DNA of 64,000 nucleotides from Yoonia sp. G8-12 (GCF_038443675.1 NZ_CP151762.1:1-64000); one strand, 5' to 3'; shown: positions 26,500-36,627, numbered from the stretch's first letter. Numbers and translations: made by a program. The notes: generated by a model not told the origin, from the sequence alone.

Positions 26500-27152
26500 G
26501 TGACTGACTACGCCTCCCGCCGCACAATGATGGTCGACACGCAGGTGCGCCCATCTGATGTGACGAAATTTCCAATCATTGATGCAATGCTGTCGGTTCC
26601 ACGCGAAGCATTTGTGCCAGATGGCAAGCGTGAAGCGGCTTATATTGGTGAAAACCTTGATATTGGTGGTGGTCGGGTCCTGCTAGAACCACGGACATTG
26701 GCAAAGATGATTGACGCGCTTGCGATCCAGCCCGGCTATGTCGTGCTTGATGTTGCCTGCGGTCTTGGCTATTCCACCGCCGTCTTGTCGCGCATGTGTG
26801 ATTTTGTTGTTGCGATTGAAGATGATGAGGCACGCGCCGAAGAGGCGCAGTCGATTCTTTCGGGGCAGGGCGCTGACAATGCTGCGGTCATGTTCGGACC
26901 CTTGGCAGAAGGTGCCGCCAAATCTGGCCCCTATGATGTGATTATCCTGCAAGGGGGGCCGAACAGGTGCCTGCGGCGCTCTTGGATCAATTGCGCGAAG
27001 GTGGCCGGATTGCCGCTGTATTTGCCGAAGGCACGCTTGGCGTCGTGCGCATCGGACATAAAATAGACGGCGTCGTGAACTGGCGCTTTTCGTTCAATGC
27101 CAGTGCGCCTGTGCTGAATGGTTTTGAAAAACATCGCGCATTTGCGCTCTAG
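26500..27152 (+). pseudogene. pcm: protein-L-isoaspartate methyltransferase-like gene, frameshifted
   Basis: The start is GTG at 26500. The frame gives the usual N-terminus (RRTMMVDTQVRPSDVTKFPI) and the SAM-binding region VVLDVACGLGYSTAVLSRM near residue 85. It goes wrong at a run of six G (26953-26958) after DVIILQGG. The next frame continues correctly with VPAALLDQLREGGRIAAVF to a stop at 27152. Restoring one base gives 217 residues, the normal length of the roseobacter protein. It lies 58 bp before tolC, a common arrangement in this group. Since the run is a homopolymer, a missed base is as likely as a real mutation. Confidence 0.8.
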
Positions 27153-27210
27153 GTAGTGATCGGTCGCTCAGGTCTTTACGTATCTATTTTGAAGAGCTTT
27201 GGAGTTTCGC

Positions 27211-28575
27211 ATGCTTAAACGTAAGGGTCTGGCCGTTGTCGCAATCGCGCTGACATTCATTGGTGCGCCCGCATTGAAGGCGGACACTCTGGCTGACGCC
27301 TTGACCGCGGCTTATAATAATTCGGGTCTGCTTGATCAGAACCGCGCGTTGCTACGTGCGGCGGACGAAGGTGTCGCACAGTCGGTTGCGGCGACCTTGC
27401 CGGTGATCAATTGGTCGATCTCTGCCACGAGAAGGCGGGTTGAAGTGCCTGTGGCGACGACAACCGACTCGGTTCTGGCGCAGATTTCAGGCGATGTGAC
27501 GCTCTTTGATTTCGGTGTCGGGCGGCTTGGTATCGAGGCCCAGAAAGAAGTGGTGCTGGGCACACGGCAGTCGCTGCGCGGCGTTGAACAGAACGTGCTT
27601 TTGCGTGCGGTGCAGGCCTATATGAACGTACTAAGCTCCAACGAATTCGTGCAGTTGCGCCAGAATAACGTACGCCTGATCACACAGGAATTTCGCGCAG
27701 CACAAGACCGGTTTGACGTGGGCGAGGTAACTCGCACTGATGTGGCGCTGGCCGAGGCGCGACTGGCTGCAGCGCGCAGCCTTTTGGCGGCCGCCCAAGG
27801 TGATTTGACCCAGTCTATTGAAGAATACAGATCTGCGATCGGCCGTGATCCTGCGGGTGTGGGAGGCGTGAGCCCTGCGCCGGTGTCGCGCACGCTTGAC
27901 GATGCCAAGGCCTTTGCCGTCCGCAACCACCCCAGCGTGCTTGAGGCGCAACATTCGGTTACCGCCGCTGAGATTAACATCCGTCGCGCCGAATCCGCCA
28001 CGCGGCCATCGGTTTCTTTGAACGGATCTGTGGGTGCAGACGAAGATTCAAACACTTCGGCGCAAATCGGGCTCAGCATCGGTGGCCCGATTTATCGCGG
28101 TGGCCAGATCTTGAGCCAGTTCCGCCAAGTGCAGGCGAACCGTGATGCAGCGCGTGCGGGATTGCACCTGAACATATTGGCGATCGAACAAGAAGTCGGC
28201 AACGCCTTTGCGTCACTGCAGGTGGCGCGGGCATCGCGACAGGCATCGGAACAACAGATCAGTGCGGCCCGCGTCGCATTCGAGGGCGTGCGCGAGGAAG
28301 CAACACTTGGTTCGCGCACAACATTGGATGTGTTGAACGCAGAACAAGAACTGCTTGATGCGCTCGCCAACCGGATCGCGGCCCAATCAAACGAAGTGAT
28401 CGCGTCTTATGCGCTTTTGTCGGCCATGGGTCTTTTGACGGCCGATCACCTCAACTTGCCTGTGCAGCAATATGATCCGTCCGCCTACTACAATTTGGTC
28501 AAAGATGCGCCATCTGCCCTTTCGTCACAGGGCGCTGCGCTGGACCGCGTGTTGCAGGCAATTGGAAAAGAATAA
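27211..28575 (+). CDS. tolC: TolC family outer-membrane channel
   Basis: A 454-residue outer-membrane efflux protein that links inner-membrane exporters (type I secretion and multidrug pumps) to the outside. A signal peptide covers residues 1-24 (LAVVAIALTFIGAPALKA). Two repeats of long helices and paired beta strands follow, with the family segment QFRQVQANRDAARAGL and the tail motif RTTLDVLNAEQELLDAL. I chose ATG 27211 since GGAG stands six bases ahead; a TTG four codons earlier is possible. It follows pcm and precedes a PopZ-like gene. No secretion ATPase or adaptor is adjacent. Confidence 0.92.
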   Translation: MLKRKGLAVVAIALTFIGAPALKADTLADALTAAYNNSGLLDQNRALLRAADEGVAQSVAATLPVINWSISATRRRVEVPVATTTDSVLAQISGDVTLFDFGVGRLGIEAQKEVVLGTRQSLRGVEQNVLLRAVQAYMNVLSSNEFVQLRQNNVRLITQEFRAAQDRFDVGEVTRTDVALAEARLAAARSLLAAAQGDLTQSIEEYRSAIGRDPAGVGGVSPAPVSRTLDDAKAFAVRNHPSVLEAQHSVTAAEINIRRAESATRPSVSLNGSVGADEDSNTSAQIGLSIGGPIYRGGQILSQFRQVQANRDAARAGLHLNILAIEQEVGNAFASLQVARASRQASEQQISAARVAFEGVREEATLGSRTTLDVLNAEQELLDALANRIAAQSNEVIASYALLSAMGLLTADHLNLPVQQYDPSAYYNLVKDAPSALSSQGAALDRVLQAIGKE

Positions 28576-28636
28576 TCGCATAGTTGTTCGGGCCCTGCGC
28601 CTTAGCTAAAATCCTGCAACTGGGTGCAAATTCGGG

Positions 28637-29323
28637 ATGAGCAGGATGTCCAAGATGGCGCAGGATGAAGACATTGATGATTTGGTATCGTCAGTGCGTG
28701 ATTTCGTATCGCATAAAGAACCGCATCGGTCGCGGTCTCGGATCCTGTTGGATCGGCTTATCTTGACGCCGGACTTGCGGGTAGATGATACGAATGCCTC
28801 AGAAAAACCAACGAATGTAGCGCAAAGGGGCGAAAACTCGGCCGTTGCGGTGAAACCTTTGCCTCCGGTCAAGACCTATGACAAAGCCGGACTCGAAGCC
28901 ACCATTGCAGAACTTGAGGCCGCAGTGACGGCACAGTTTGATGACTGGGAAGCCGACGAGGGCGAGAGCTTTGCCAAATCCGCATGGGCGGTGAGCGCCT
29001 TCCAGAATCCCCCAAATGATTCGTCGTCAGAGGCTCAGTCGGGGCCGTCTTTCGCCCATTCAGAGCAGATTACTGATGCCGATACGCCACAGTCGGTGAA
29101 AGCGGTCGCGTCGTCAGAACCTGCCATTGAACAGATCGAAGATGCTGTGACTTCCTCTGTTATGGCCGGGCTTGATGAAGAAGCGCTGCGCCGCCTTGTG
29201 GCCGAGATCGTCCATGATGAACTTAGCGGCGAACTTGGCGAGCGCATCACCCGCAATGTGCGCAAACTGGTCCGCCGCGAGATCAACCGCGTTCTGACAA
29301 GCCGTGAGATGGGCCAAGTCTAG
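28637..29323 (+). CDS. DUF2497/PopZ-like protein
   Basis: A 228-residue acidic protein whose middle (about residues 90-165) is low in complexity and rich in Glu, Asp, Ser and Ala, with a short conserved N-terminal segment (about 8-30) and a conserved helical C-terminus: LDEEALRRLVAEIVHDELSG then ERITRNVRKLVRREINRVL. That arrangement matches the DUF2497 family, which includes the polar organiser PopZ of Caulobacter; the identification rests on the C-terminal pattern. ATGs at 28637, 28646 and 28655 are all possible, and the last has the best-spaced AGGA. The stop overlaps the tail of the convergent cobQ by four bases. Confidence 0.6.
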   Translation: MSRMSKMAQDEDIDDLVSSVRDFVSHKEPHRSRSRILLDRLILTPDLRVDDTNASEKPTNVAQRGENSAVAVKPLPPVKTYDKAGLEATIAELEAAVTAQFDDWEADEGESFAKSAWAVSAFQNPPNDSSSEAQSGPSFAHSEQITDADTPQSVKAVASSEPAIEQIEDAVTSSVMAGLDEEALRRLVAEIVHDELSGELGERITRNVRKLVRREINRVLTSREMGQV

Positions 29324-30765
29324 TACGCCAAGGCAAGTAGCGCGTCGATGTCCATATGGGTTTCCAGATGGTCCGCCAGCGCATCAAGCGTGGTAGTGAC
29401 GCTTTGCGCATAGTCATGATGCGTGACCGGTTTGCCGATATTGGCCAGAAACGCCGCGCGGAACGCGTCAGCCGCAAAGAGACCATGCAGGTAGCAGCCC
29501 ATAACACGCCCGTCCGGTGACGCTGCCCCTTCACCACGGCCATCTAGCGACAGCCACGCGCGGGCGCAGTCGGGACCATCGGTGTGGCCTATGTGGATCT
29601 CATAGCCGCTCACCGTGTCCCCGTTGGGCAGATAAGATGCGTTGGACAGGGCTAACCGTTTCTGCGGTGCCATCACCGTGCGGACATCCAATAGACCAAG
29701 GCCGGCAACCCGCGCAGGCGCGCCTTCGATGCCGTCTTCGTCGGAAATCTCGGAGCCCAGCATCTGATAGCCGCCACAGATGCCCAAGACATGCCCGCCG
29801 CGCCGCACATGTGCGCGCAGGTCAATGTCCCACCCCTGCGCGCGGAAATGCGCGAGATCGGCAATCGTGGATTTCGATCCGGGAATGATGATCAGGTCGG
29901 CATCACCGGGAAGAGGGCGGCCTGCTTCGATAATCTCGACAGTCACATCAGGTGTTGCGGTGAGCGGATCGAGGTCGTCGAAATTCGCTATGCGATTTAG
30001 GCGGGGTACGGCAATCTTGATCGCACCGCCCTTACGATTGGCTATGTCCATCACATCTTCGGCAGGCAGTTTCCACGCATCCGCAAACCAGGGCACGATC
30101 CCTAGCGGCGCCCAATCGGTACGCTCGGCAATAATATCCATGCCCGTGGCAAACAGCGTGGGATCACCGCGGAACTTGTTGATGGCAAAGCCTTTGATCA
30201 GTGCGAGGTCCTCGGGCGGGAGGACGGCATGGGTGCCAACCAATTGCGCAATCACGCCGCCCCGATCAATATCGCCCACCAGCACGACAGGCACATTCGC
30301 CGCTGCCGCAAAGCCCATATTGGCAATGTCGCCCGCGCGCAGGTTCACTTCTGCGGGGCTACCGGCACCCTCAACAATCACAAGATCACGGCCCGCGCCG
30401 ATACGCTGAAAACTTTCCAACACTGGCGGCAGCAGTTTTGCTTTCTGCTTTCCGTAATCGCGCGCTTTCATCGTGGCAAAGCGTTTGCCTTGCACAATGA
30501 CCTGCGCGCCAATGTCGGTTTCAGGTTTCAGCAGAACAGGGTTCATATCCACCAACGGTTCCAGCCCACAGGCCAAAGCCTGCAAAGCCTGTGCGCGCCC
30601 GATTTCACCGCCGTCTGCGGTCACTGCAGCATTGTTTGACATGTTCTGCGGCTTGAACGGGGCCACCGACATGCCCCGTCTCACGCAGGCCCTTGCGATG
30701 CCCGCCACGAGCATGGATTTGCCAACATTCGAGCCGGCGCCCTGTATCATGATCGCTCTGGTCAT
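29320..30765 (-). CDS. cobQ: cobyric acid synthase
   Basis: A 481-residue glutamine-dependent amidotransferase that amidates four side chains of adenosylcobyrinic acid diamide in cobalamin synthesis. The N-terminal domain has the nucleotide-binding loop Gly-Ala-Gly-Ser-Asn-Val-Gly-Lys-Ser near residue 10, FKPQNMSNNAAV near 38 and Glu-Gly-Ala-Gly-Ser near 130. The C-terminal GATase-1 domain carries Cys in HVLGICGGYQMLG near 330 and the His in GCYLHGLF near 430. AAAGGAG stands before ATG 30765. The usual cob neighbours are absent from the window, so the pathway must be completed elsewhere. Confidence 0.94.
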   Translation of the reverse strand: MTRAIMIQGAGSNVGKSMLVAGIARACVRRGMSVAPFKPQNMSNNAAVTADGGEIGRAQALQALACGLEPLVDMNPVLLKPETDIGAQVIVQGKRFATMKARDYGKQKAKLLPPVLESFQRIGAGRDLVIVEGAGSPAEVNLRAGDIANMGFAAAANVPVVLVGDIDRGGVIAQLVGTHAVLPPEDLALIKGFAINKFRGDPTLFATGMDIIAERTDWAPLGIVPWFADAWKLPAEDVMDIANRKGGAIKIAVPRLNRIANFDDLDPLTATPDVTVEIIEAGRPLPGDADLIIIPGSKSTIADLAHFRAQGWDIDLRAHVRRGGHVLGICGGYQMLGSEISDEDGIEGAPARVAGLGLLDVRTVMAPQKRLALSNASYLPNGDTVSGYEIHIGHTDGPDCARAWLSLDGRGEGAASPDGRVMGCYLHGLFAADAFRAAFLANIGKPVTHHDYAQSVTTTLDALADHLETHMDIDALLALAY

Positions 30766-30817
30766 CGTGGCTCCTTTCATTCACTGCATAAGGACGAAAA
30801 CCGTATGGGGAAAGAGC

Positions 30818-31396
30818 ATGAACACACCGGCACATCTGATTTTTGGGCTGACTGTGTTTGGCAAAGCGGGGCGGCCTGCCGTGACGGCGGTGGTCCTGAT
30901 TGGTGCACTGATCCCGGATTTGTCGCTTTATTTATTGGCAGGCGTACATCTTTTGCTATTGGGAACCTCGCCCGACATCGTGTTCGGCCAACTCTATTAT
31001 TCCGCGAGCTGGCAAAGCATTTTTCGGATCGATAATTCCATTGTCATTTGGGGGATCGCACTCGCACTCGCGGCGCTTTATCGATCGCCCTTGGCTATCG
31101 CGTTTTGCGGTGCGGCACTGTTGCATTTGGGGTTCGATTTCCTGTTGCACAACGACGATGCACGCACGCATTTCTGGCCGCTCAGCAACTGGGTTTTCCA
31201 AAGCCCTGTGAGCTATTGGGATCCTGACCACTATGGAAATATTGCTGGATCGCTTGAAGTTGCCTTGTCGCTCATATGCTGCGGGATTCTCTGGCAGCGC
31301 TATTCGGGTCGTTGGATGCGTGCATTGATCCTGGTTCTGGGTGCGAGCGAGTTTGCGCCCTTCGTTCTTTTCGCGATCATGTTTACAGGGCCGTAA
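30818..31396 (+). CDS. integral membrane protein of unknown function
   Basis: A 192-residue protein with four or five membrane segments (about residues 5-23, 28-48, 75-95, 103-120 and 145-187). A conserved-looking loop, HLGFDFLLHNDDARTHFWPL near residue 107, is rich in His and Asp and could bind a metal. It is divergent from cobQ but shares nothing with known cobalamin enzymes, so I do not place it in that pathway. A strong terminator follows its stop within four bases. Confidence 0.65.
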   Translation: MNTPAHLIFGLTVFGKAGRPAVTAVVLIGALIPDLSLYLLAGVHLLLLGTSPDIVFGQLYYSASWQSIFRIDNSIVIWGIALALAALYRSPLAIAFCGAALLHLGFDFLLHNDDARTHFWPLSNWVFQSPVSYWDPDHYGNIAGSLEVALSLICCGILWQRYSGRWMRALILVLGASEFAPFVLFAIMFTGP

Positions 31397-31399
31397 ACA

Positions 31400-31428
31400 A
31401 AAGACGCGGCCCAGTGGGCCGCGTCTTT
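31400..31428. terminator. bidirectional intrinsic terminator
   Basis: The 13-bp stem 31400-31412 pairs exactly with 31416-31428 around the three-base loop agt. It is GC-rich in the middle, with A on the left and T on the right. It lies between the convergent membrane gene (stop 31396) and the DUF6280-like gene (stop 31454) and can serve both. Confidence 0.88.
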
Positions 31429-31453
31429 AGCGCAAAACTGCATAGGTCGAAAC

Positions 31454-31780
31454 CTAAGCAGCACGTGCCTCTTGCTCGGCTGCATTGCGGCGTTCGCTTT
31501 CTTCGCGTGAAAGTGCGACGGATGTCCGTACACCTTTACCCACGAATTCCATCAAACCGCTTACAACCCGCTCGTTCGGATCGATACCTGCACAGGACAA
31601 AACTTCACGGCCATCACGCGACCGCGCCCAGCGTGCAATCTGCTCTGGGCCATTTCCGTATTTCTTGTCATCTGCAATAGCATCGTCGAGAGCTGCCAGT
31701 ACAACGGCAGCAAAGAGTTTGCGGGCACGGTTGCCTTGTTCGTTATTGAAGGCTGTACCGTCGACGAAATCTCTCATCAT
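31454..31780 (-). CDS. conserved small protein, DUF6280-like
   Basis: A 108-residue soluble protein beginning MMRDFVDGTAFNNEQGNRAR, with helices rich in Ala and Arg (ARKLFAAVVLAALDDAIADD) and a C-terminal basic/acidic tail. I recall such proteins as widely conserved in roseobacters and listed as DUF6280; no activity is known to me. The start at 31780 has AAGGGA upstream, with a second ATG one codon later. It is convergent with the membrane gene across the terminator at 31400, and it is divergent from efp by about 220 bases. Confidence 0.65.
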   Translation of the reverse strand: MMRDFVDGTAFNNEQGNRARKLFAAVVLAALDDAIADDKKYGNGPEQIARWARSRDGREVLSCAGIDPNERVVSGLMEFVGKGVRTSVALSREESERRNAAEQEARAA

Positions 31781-32003
31781 AATTCCCTTTTTTTGCTCTT
31801 GTAGTTCCCGCGTGAGCGCCTTTATGCCCGTTCCAAACCGATTCGGGGGTTCTCTTTTGGAATGGCAGATATGCGTTGGGCGCATAGCTCGCGCGCCAAG
31901 AGAAGAGACCGCTCGGTTGAACTTGCCAGCTCGTTATCGTGTGGATATAGGCTGCCTTTGAATACTTTCAACCTTTGTTAACAACCTGAAGAGCCTCAGA
32001 CCC

Positions 32004-32567
32004 ATGCCCAAAATTAACGGTAATGAAATTCGTCCCGGCAATGTCCTCGACCACGAGGGCGGTCTTTGGGGCGCTGTAAAAGTTGACCACGTCAAGCCTG
32101 GTAAAGGTGGTGCGTTTGCACAAGTGGAGCTGAAGAACCTGCGCGACGGACGCAAACTTAACGAGCGTTTTCGCTCTGCCGACAAGGTCGAGCGGGTCCG
32201 TTTGGATCAGAAAGATCAGCAGTTCCTGTTCCAAGAAGGCGATATGCTGACCTTTATGGACACCGAGACCTATGAGCAAATCGCATTGCCCGCAGATATC
32301 CTCGGCGATCGGCGCCCGTTCCTACAGGACGGCATGACGGTGAAGATCGAATATTATGGCGAAGAGGCGCTGAACGTCAGCTTGCCACAAAAGGTGGTTT
32401 GCAAAATCGTCGAAACCGAGCCGGTGGTAAAGGGCCAGACTGCGGCAAACAGCTTTAAGCCTGCGGTGCTCGACAATGGTGTGCGCGTGATGATCCCGCC
32501 TTTCGTGGGGCAGGACGAAGATATCGTGGTGAACACAGAAACCTTCGAATACGCCGAGCGTGCCTAA
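32004..32567 (+). CDS. efp: elongation factor P
   Basis: A 187-residue EF-P, which rescues ribosomes stalled at polyproline stretches. All three beta-barrel domains are present. The tip loop reads HVKPGKGGAF, with Lys34 at the position lysylated by EpmA in enterics. The end matches the family (VMIPPFVGQDEDIVVNTETF). The modifying genes epmA/epmB are not in the window. It is convergent with ygfZ, only two bases apart. Confidence 0.95.
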   Translation: MPKINGNEIRPGNVLDHEGGLWGAVKVDHVKPGKGGAFAQVELKNLRDGRKLNERFRSADKVERVRLDQKDQQFLFQEGDMLTFMDTETYEQIALPADILGDRRPFLQDGMTVKIEYYGEEALNVSLPQKVVCKIVETEPVVKGQTAANSFKPAVLDNGVRVMIPPFVGQDEDIVVNTETFEYAERA

Positions 32568-32569
32568 GA

Positions 32570-33304
32570 CTACTTCAGGCGGGTGAGGGTTGCCTCGCCT
32601 GCCTGCATCGCACCTTCGGCGCGGTCAAAGCGCAAAAACGCGAGCGCCTTGTCGCCTGTAACTGTGTGCAAAGTGCCCACCGGTTTGCCGTCTGCTGTAA
32701 TCGGATCGCCAGGGTTGGCCTGACCTGCTACGGAAACGCGCGCCAAACCCTTCTTCAGCGTCGTTTTATGCTTCATCCGGGCGACGATTTCCTGCCCGAC
32801 AAAGCAGCCCTTTTTGAAATCCACACCATGCAGTCGCTCGAACCCCGCTTCAAGCACGTAGGTGTCATCGTCGAGCTCGATACCTGTTTCCGGGATCATG
32901 TTTTCGACGCGTAGCGCATCCCAGTCGGTCTGATCGCTGATATCGGTGGCACCATAGGCCCGCCATCCCAGAGCGTCATGGCGCGGGTCAGAATAGGCAC
33001 CATCCGGTTTGGTGCCTGTCCCGCGTGACACAATCAGATCGGTCTGCTCGATCGTCACAGCCGCGCGCAGCCGGTACATCATCAAGCGCTGCCCAAGTTT
33101 TTGCGCATGCGATGTGGCGACATCAATCAGCAGGCGGTTTTGCTCACCAATGACAAAGAAATCCGCAATAAATTTGCCCTGAGGCGTGAGCAGGGCGGTG
33201 TAGATGATCGTACCAGCGGCGCGGTCAACATCATTTGTGACAAGCCCCTGCAGGAAAGAAACGCGGTCGTCGCCACCTATGGAAAGGACGGTTCTGTCAG
33301 CCAT
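32570..33304 (-). CDS. ygfZ: folate-binding YgfZ/IBA57-type protein
   Basis: A 244-residue protein of the aminomethyltransferase fold that assists the synthesis or repair of certain Fe-S enzymes. The diagnostic KGCFVGQEIVARM motif, with its functional Cys, is near residue 164, and the N-terminal VSFLQGLVTNDV is typical. I chose ATG 33304, which overlaps the end of the upstream MsbA-like gene, over upstream codons that lie in that gene's frame. Overlap and orientation suggest co-transcription with the exporter. Confidence 0.9.
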   Translation of the reverse strand: MADRTVLSIGGDDRVSFLQGLVTNDVDRAAGTIIYTALLTPQGKFIADFFVIGEQNRLLIDVATSHAQKLGQRLMMYRLRAAVTIEQTDLIVSRGTGTKPDGAYSDPRHDALGWRAYGATDISDQTDWDALRVENMIPETGIELDDDTYVLEAGFERLHGVDFKKGCFVGQEIVARMKHKTTLKKGLARVSVAGQANPGDPITADGKPVGTLHTVTGDKALAFLRFDRAEGAMQAGEATLTRLK

Positions 33305-35088
33305 TATCTTTACTCTCTGTTTGCGAAAATTGCAGGCGGTGCAGGTCGGCGTAAATACCACCCCGCGCCAAAAGCGTTTCATGGTCGCCTTGGTCAACGA
33401 CACGGCCCTGATCCATCACGACAATCGAGATCTGCATTGCGGATCGTTGATAGTCTGTGGGCAATAACAAGCGTCGTGCGTCCCGTCGAAAGCTTTTCAA
33501 GCGCCCGCTGCACGATCGCTTCTGATTTCGTATCAAGCGCGCTTGTTGCCTCGTCCAGCAACAGAACCGGCGTATCACGCAGCAGCGCGCGCGCGATTGC
33601 CACGCGCTGGCGTTGCCCGCCAGAAAGGTTTGAGCCGCGCGGCCCTGCCGGGCTATCGAGCCCGTTGGGCAGTGAAGGCAGGAAATCGCTGACATGTGCT
33701 GCATCAAGAACGGATTTCAGGTACGCGTCATCCACATTGTCGCGGCCCAGCAGAATGTTGTCGCGCAGGGTTTCGTCAAAGAGGGCTGCATCCTGTGTAA
33801 CAACAGAAAACAGGCTGCGCAGATCGGCCAGATCATAATCGGTGATCGGCGTGTCACCCACGATCGCAGCACCTTCTTGCGGCTCAACCAGACGGGTGAG
33901 CACATTGAAGACCGTGCTTTTGCCAGCACCGGATGCGCCGACCAAGGCGGTCGTCTTGCCAGCTTCGGCGACAAAACTGGCCCCGCGCAGCACGGGCAGG
34001 TCACCGTAGTGCAATGAAACATTTTCCAAGGCAACGGTTGGCGCACGTGCCGGTATTTGTTTGGCTTTGGCGGGTGACAGGATTGTTGGTTTCAGGTTGA
34101 GAACATATTGCAAGCGTTCGACGCTGGCAGCGGCCATCTGCCATTGCCCACTCATCAGGCCAAGGCGGCGCAGGGGATCGAACGCGAGCGACATGGCCGT
34201 AAAGAACGCCATAAATTCGCCGTTGGTCTTTTCACCTGAGATAATCTCGGCTCCACCATAAAGCATCACACCAAGAAACCCGATCCCCGTCATAATATCA
34301 ATCAATGCAGGCACCGTCGCTTGGCCGATTGATGTGCGCATATTGGCGGCCACGCCCTGTTTGATCAGCGTGTCATAGCGCTTTGCCTGATAGGTCTCGA
34401 GCGCGTTCAGTTTAATCGGGTTGATGCCGTGAAACACCTCATCAAGGCGGGTAGAGATATTGCCTGCAATCTCGCGCGCGTTCCGCGAACGGCGGCGGAT
34501 ATAGGCCTGTACCAGAATTGATGGCAGGATCAAAAGTGGGATGCCAACAATGGCAATCAACGTCCACTTCCAGTCGATCCACAGGGCAACCGCAAGCAGG
34601 CCAAGCAAGGAAACCAGATCGCGCGCAACGGCTGTGAGCAAGCTGCTCCAGACACTGTTGATGACACTGACATCACCCTGAACGCGCTCGATCAATTGCC
34701 CCGGCGGGTGGATTTGAAAAAAGCCACTGTCCAGTGACATCAAGTGGCGCAACAGATGCTTGCGCATCGCGGCCGAGGCCATTTCTTTGATCCATTGCAT
34801 CAAGACGCGTTGCCCCGAGGATGTGATCGCACGGACAAAAAAGATCCCCATGATCGCAAATCCCACGAAGTAAAGCGCATTGCGGTCGCCTTGGGCAAAG
34901 ACATCGTCAAACATGGGTTGGATCATGCGGCTGATCAGTGCAAGCATAGACCCTTCGACCATCATCAGAACAACTGCGGCCACGAGAACCCATTTATGTT
35001 CGCGCAAATAATCACGCCAAAGCCAACCAAAGAGCTTGGTAGCGGATTGCTGCCGTTCTGAACCGGGTTTTGGGATAGGAGGGGGCAT
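33297..35088 (-). pseudogene. MsbA-like ABC exporter (membrane plus ATPase), frameshifted near the end
   Basis: With the frame corrected, the product would be 596 residues: six membrane segments in the first 330 residues (LVAAVVLMMVEGSMLALISR at about 34) and an ATPase with GASGAGKSTVF near 395, LSGGQRQRVAIARAL near 495, VLLLDEATSAL near 517 and AHRLSTI near 548. Directly after the His switch the frame is lost around 33424-33433. Removing one base restores VVMDQGRVVDQGDHETLL and a stop at 33297, which overlaps the ygfZ start. This break is one base too many, unlike the one-base losses in other genes here. Such homodimeric exporters flip lipids or drugs; the substrate is unknown. Confidence 0.8.
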
Positions 35089-35218
35089 CAGCGGCCTTCT
35101 GCGATCTGGGCTGACTGTCGTTTACGCGGAAATGGGGTGGTAGAGCAAGCAAGGCAAGGTTGACGTTGCACTGCGCTGCAGTAATGTCGCCTAACCTGCA
35201 ATAAGAAAGCCCCCACAC

Positions 35219-36397
35219 ATGTCGCTGTCTCAAGGTCGTGCCTATCTGGCTATCCCCGGTCCGTCCGTTATTCCTGATGTTGTTTTGCGTGCAATGCACC
35301 GCGCTTCGCCCAACATCTATGAGGGCGAACTGCACGATGTGACCCATAGTCTCGTGCCGGATCTCAAGGATATCGCGATGACGGACGGCAATGTCGCTAT
35401 CTATATCGGGAACGGCCACGCCGCTTGGGAAGCCGCCCTCGCGAATACGATTTCGACTGGCGATACCGTTTTGGTGCTGGCAACCGGCCGCTTTTGCATC
35501 GGCTGGGGTGAAATGGCGGCGGGGCTGGGCGCTAAAGTGGAAACCATCGACTATGGTGCGCAATCCCCAATTGGTCTGTCGCAGGTCGAAGAGGTTTTGG
35601 CGCAGGATAAAGCCGGCCGCATCAAAGCGATCCTTGCCGTGCACGTCGACACATCCACAAGCGTCAAGAACGATATCGCAGGCCTGCGGGATGTGATGAA
35701 CCGTGTCGGGCATCCTGCATTGCTAATGGCCGACTGTATCGCATCATTGGGGTGTGACCGGTTCGAGATGGACGCGTGGGGCGTCGATGTCATGGTGTCG
35801 GGGTGCCAAAAGGGGCTGATGACGCCTGCGGGCGTCAGCTTTGTGTGGTTTAACGCCAAAGCCGATGCCGCGCGGGGCGACCGCGTAACAACGTACTGGG
35901 ATTGGCGACCGCGCACAAACCCCGAGTTCTATTTCCAGTATTTCGACGGAACAGCCCCAACGCACCATCTCTATGGGTTGCGGACGGCCATCGACCTGAT
36001 CAAGGCTGAGGGTTTGGACAACGTCTTTGCGCGGCATGAAAAGCTCGCGCAGGTGATCTGGACCGCGTTTGATCATTGGGCGGCAGAAGGGCCGATGCAC
36101 CTGAATATCGCTGACCCTGCGCACCGTTCGCACGCGGTGACATCCGTCAGTATCGGATCGCCGCACGGGGATGCGCTGCGTCATTGGTGTGAACACAAAT
36201 GTGGTCTGACACTGGGTATCGGTTTGGGGCGCTCGCCTGCAGACGCCTATTTCAGGATTGGTCATATGGGGCATGTGAATGCGCAAATGATCATGGGCGC
36301 GCTTGGGACGATTGAAGCGGGGCTCAAGGCCTTGAACATCCCGCATGGGGATGGTGCGTTGTCCGCCGCAGCACAGGCCGTGGCGGCACGCGCCTAG
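35219..36397 (+). CDS. class V aminotransferase, serine/alanine-glyoxylate type
   Basis: A 392-residue PLP enzyme of the alanine-glyoxylate/serine-glyoxylate aminotransferase family. The start MSLSQGRAYLAIPGPSVIPD and IYIGNGHAAWEAALAN near 60 are typical. HVDTSTSVKNDI near 140 and the PLP Lys in VMVSGCQKGLMTPAGVSFVW (near 195) are conserved, as is GLGRSPADAYFRIGHMGHV near 335. The donor could be serine (C1 serine cycle), alanine or an aspartate derivative; no serine-cycle genes are nearby. The stop overlaps the tail of the convergent 61-residue gene. Confidence 0.88.
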   Translation: MSLSQGRAYLAIPGPSVIPDVVLRAMHRASPNIYEGELHDVTHSLVPDLKDIAMTDGNVAIYIGNGHAAWEAALANTISTGDTVLVLATGRFCIGWGEMAAGLGAKVETIDYGAQSPIGLSQVEEVLAQDKAGRIKAILAVHVDTSTSVKNDIAGLRDVMNRVGHPALLMADCIASLGCDRFEMDAWGVDVMVSGCQKGLMTPAGVSFVWFNAKADAARGDRVTTYWDWRPRTNPEFYFQYFDGTAPTHHLYGLRTAIDLIKAEGLDNVFARHEKLAQVIWTAFDHWAAEGPMHLNIADPAHRSHAVTSVSIGSPHGDALRHWCEHKCGLTLGIGLGRSPADAYFRIGHMGHVNAQMIMGALGTIEAGLKALNIPHGDGALSAAAQAVAARA

Positions 36398-36579
36398 CCA
36401 TTCTTGAAGCGCTCGATCCATCTGAAGAAATGGTGCAGCCCGTAGGCCGTGACGGCAACCCACACGTACCCTGCGGCTGCGGCAATTACCCAAAAGCCCA
36501 TGAAAAGAAAGACCCAGAGCGTGCCAAGAAAGGCATCGGTATAGTCTTCAACGGCTTGTATGGGGCGGTGGTGCGACAT
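36394..36579 (-). CDS. small single-pass or two-segment membrane protein
   Basis: A 61-residue protein, MSHHRPIQAVEDYTDAF followed by a hydrophobic stretch (about residues 20-50) broken by one Gly-rich turn, and a basic end (RWIERFKNG). It probably spans the inner membrane. AAGGA stands seven bases before the ATG at 36579. It overlaps the aminotransferase stop by four bases, tail to tail, and lies just before hisC on the other side. The family is not recognised. Confidence 0.6.
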   Translation of the reverse strand: MSHHRPIQAVEDYTDAFLGTLWVFLFMGFWVIAAAAGYVWVAVTAYGLHHFFRWIERFKNG

Positions 36580-36627
36580 GGCTGATCCTTCGATGATTGT
36601 GGAAAGATAATCAGCCCACAATAAAAA

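Noticed and set aside
30818..31396. A cobalamin biosynthesis role for the membrane gene next to cobQ
   Set aside because: It has no similarity to known cobalamin enzymes or transporters that I can see; the genes are divergent and have separate ends.
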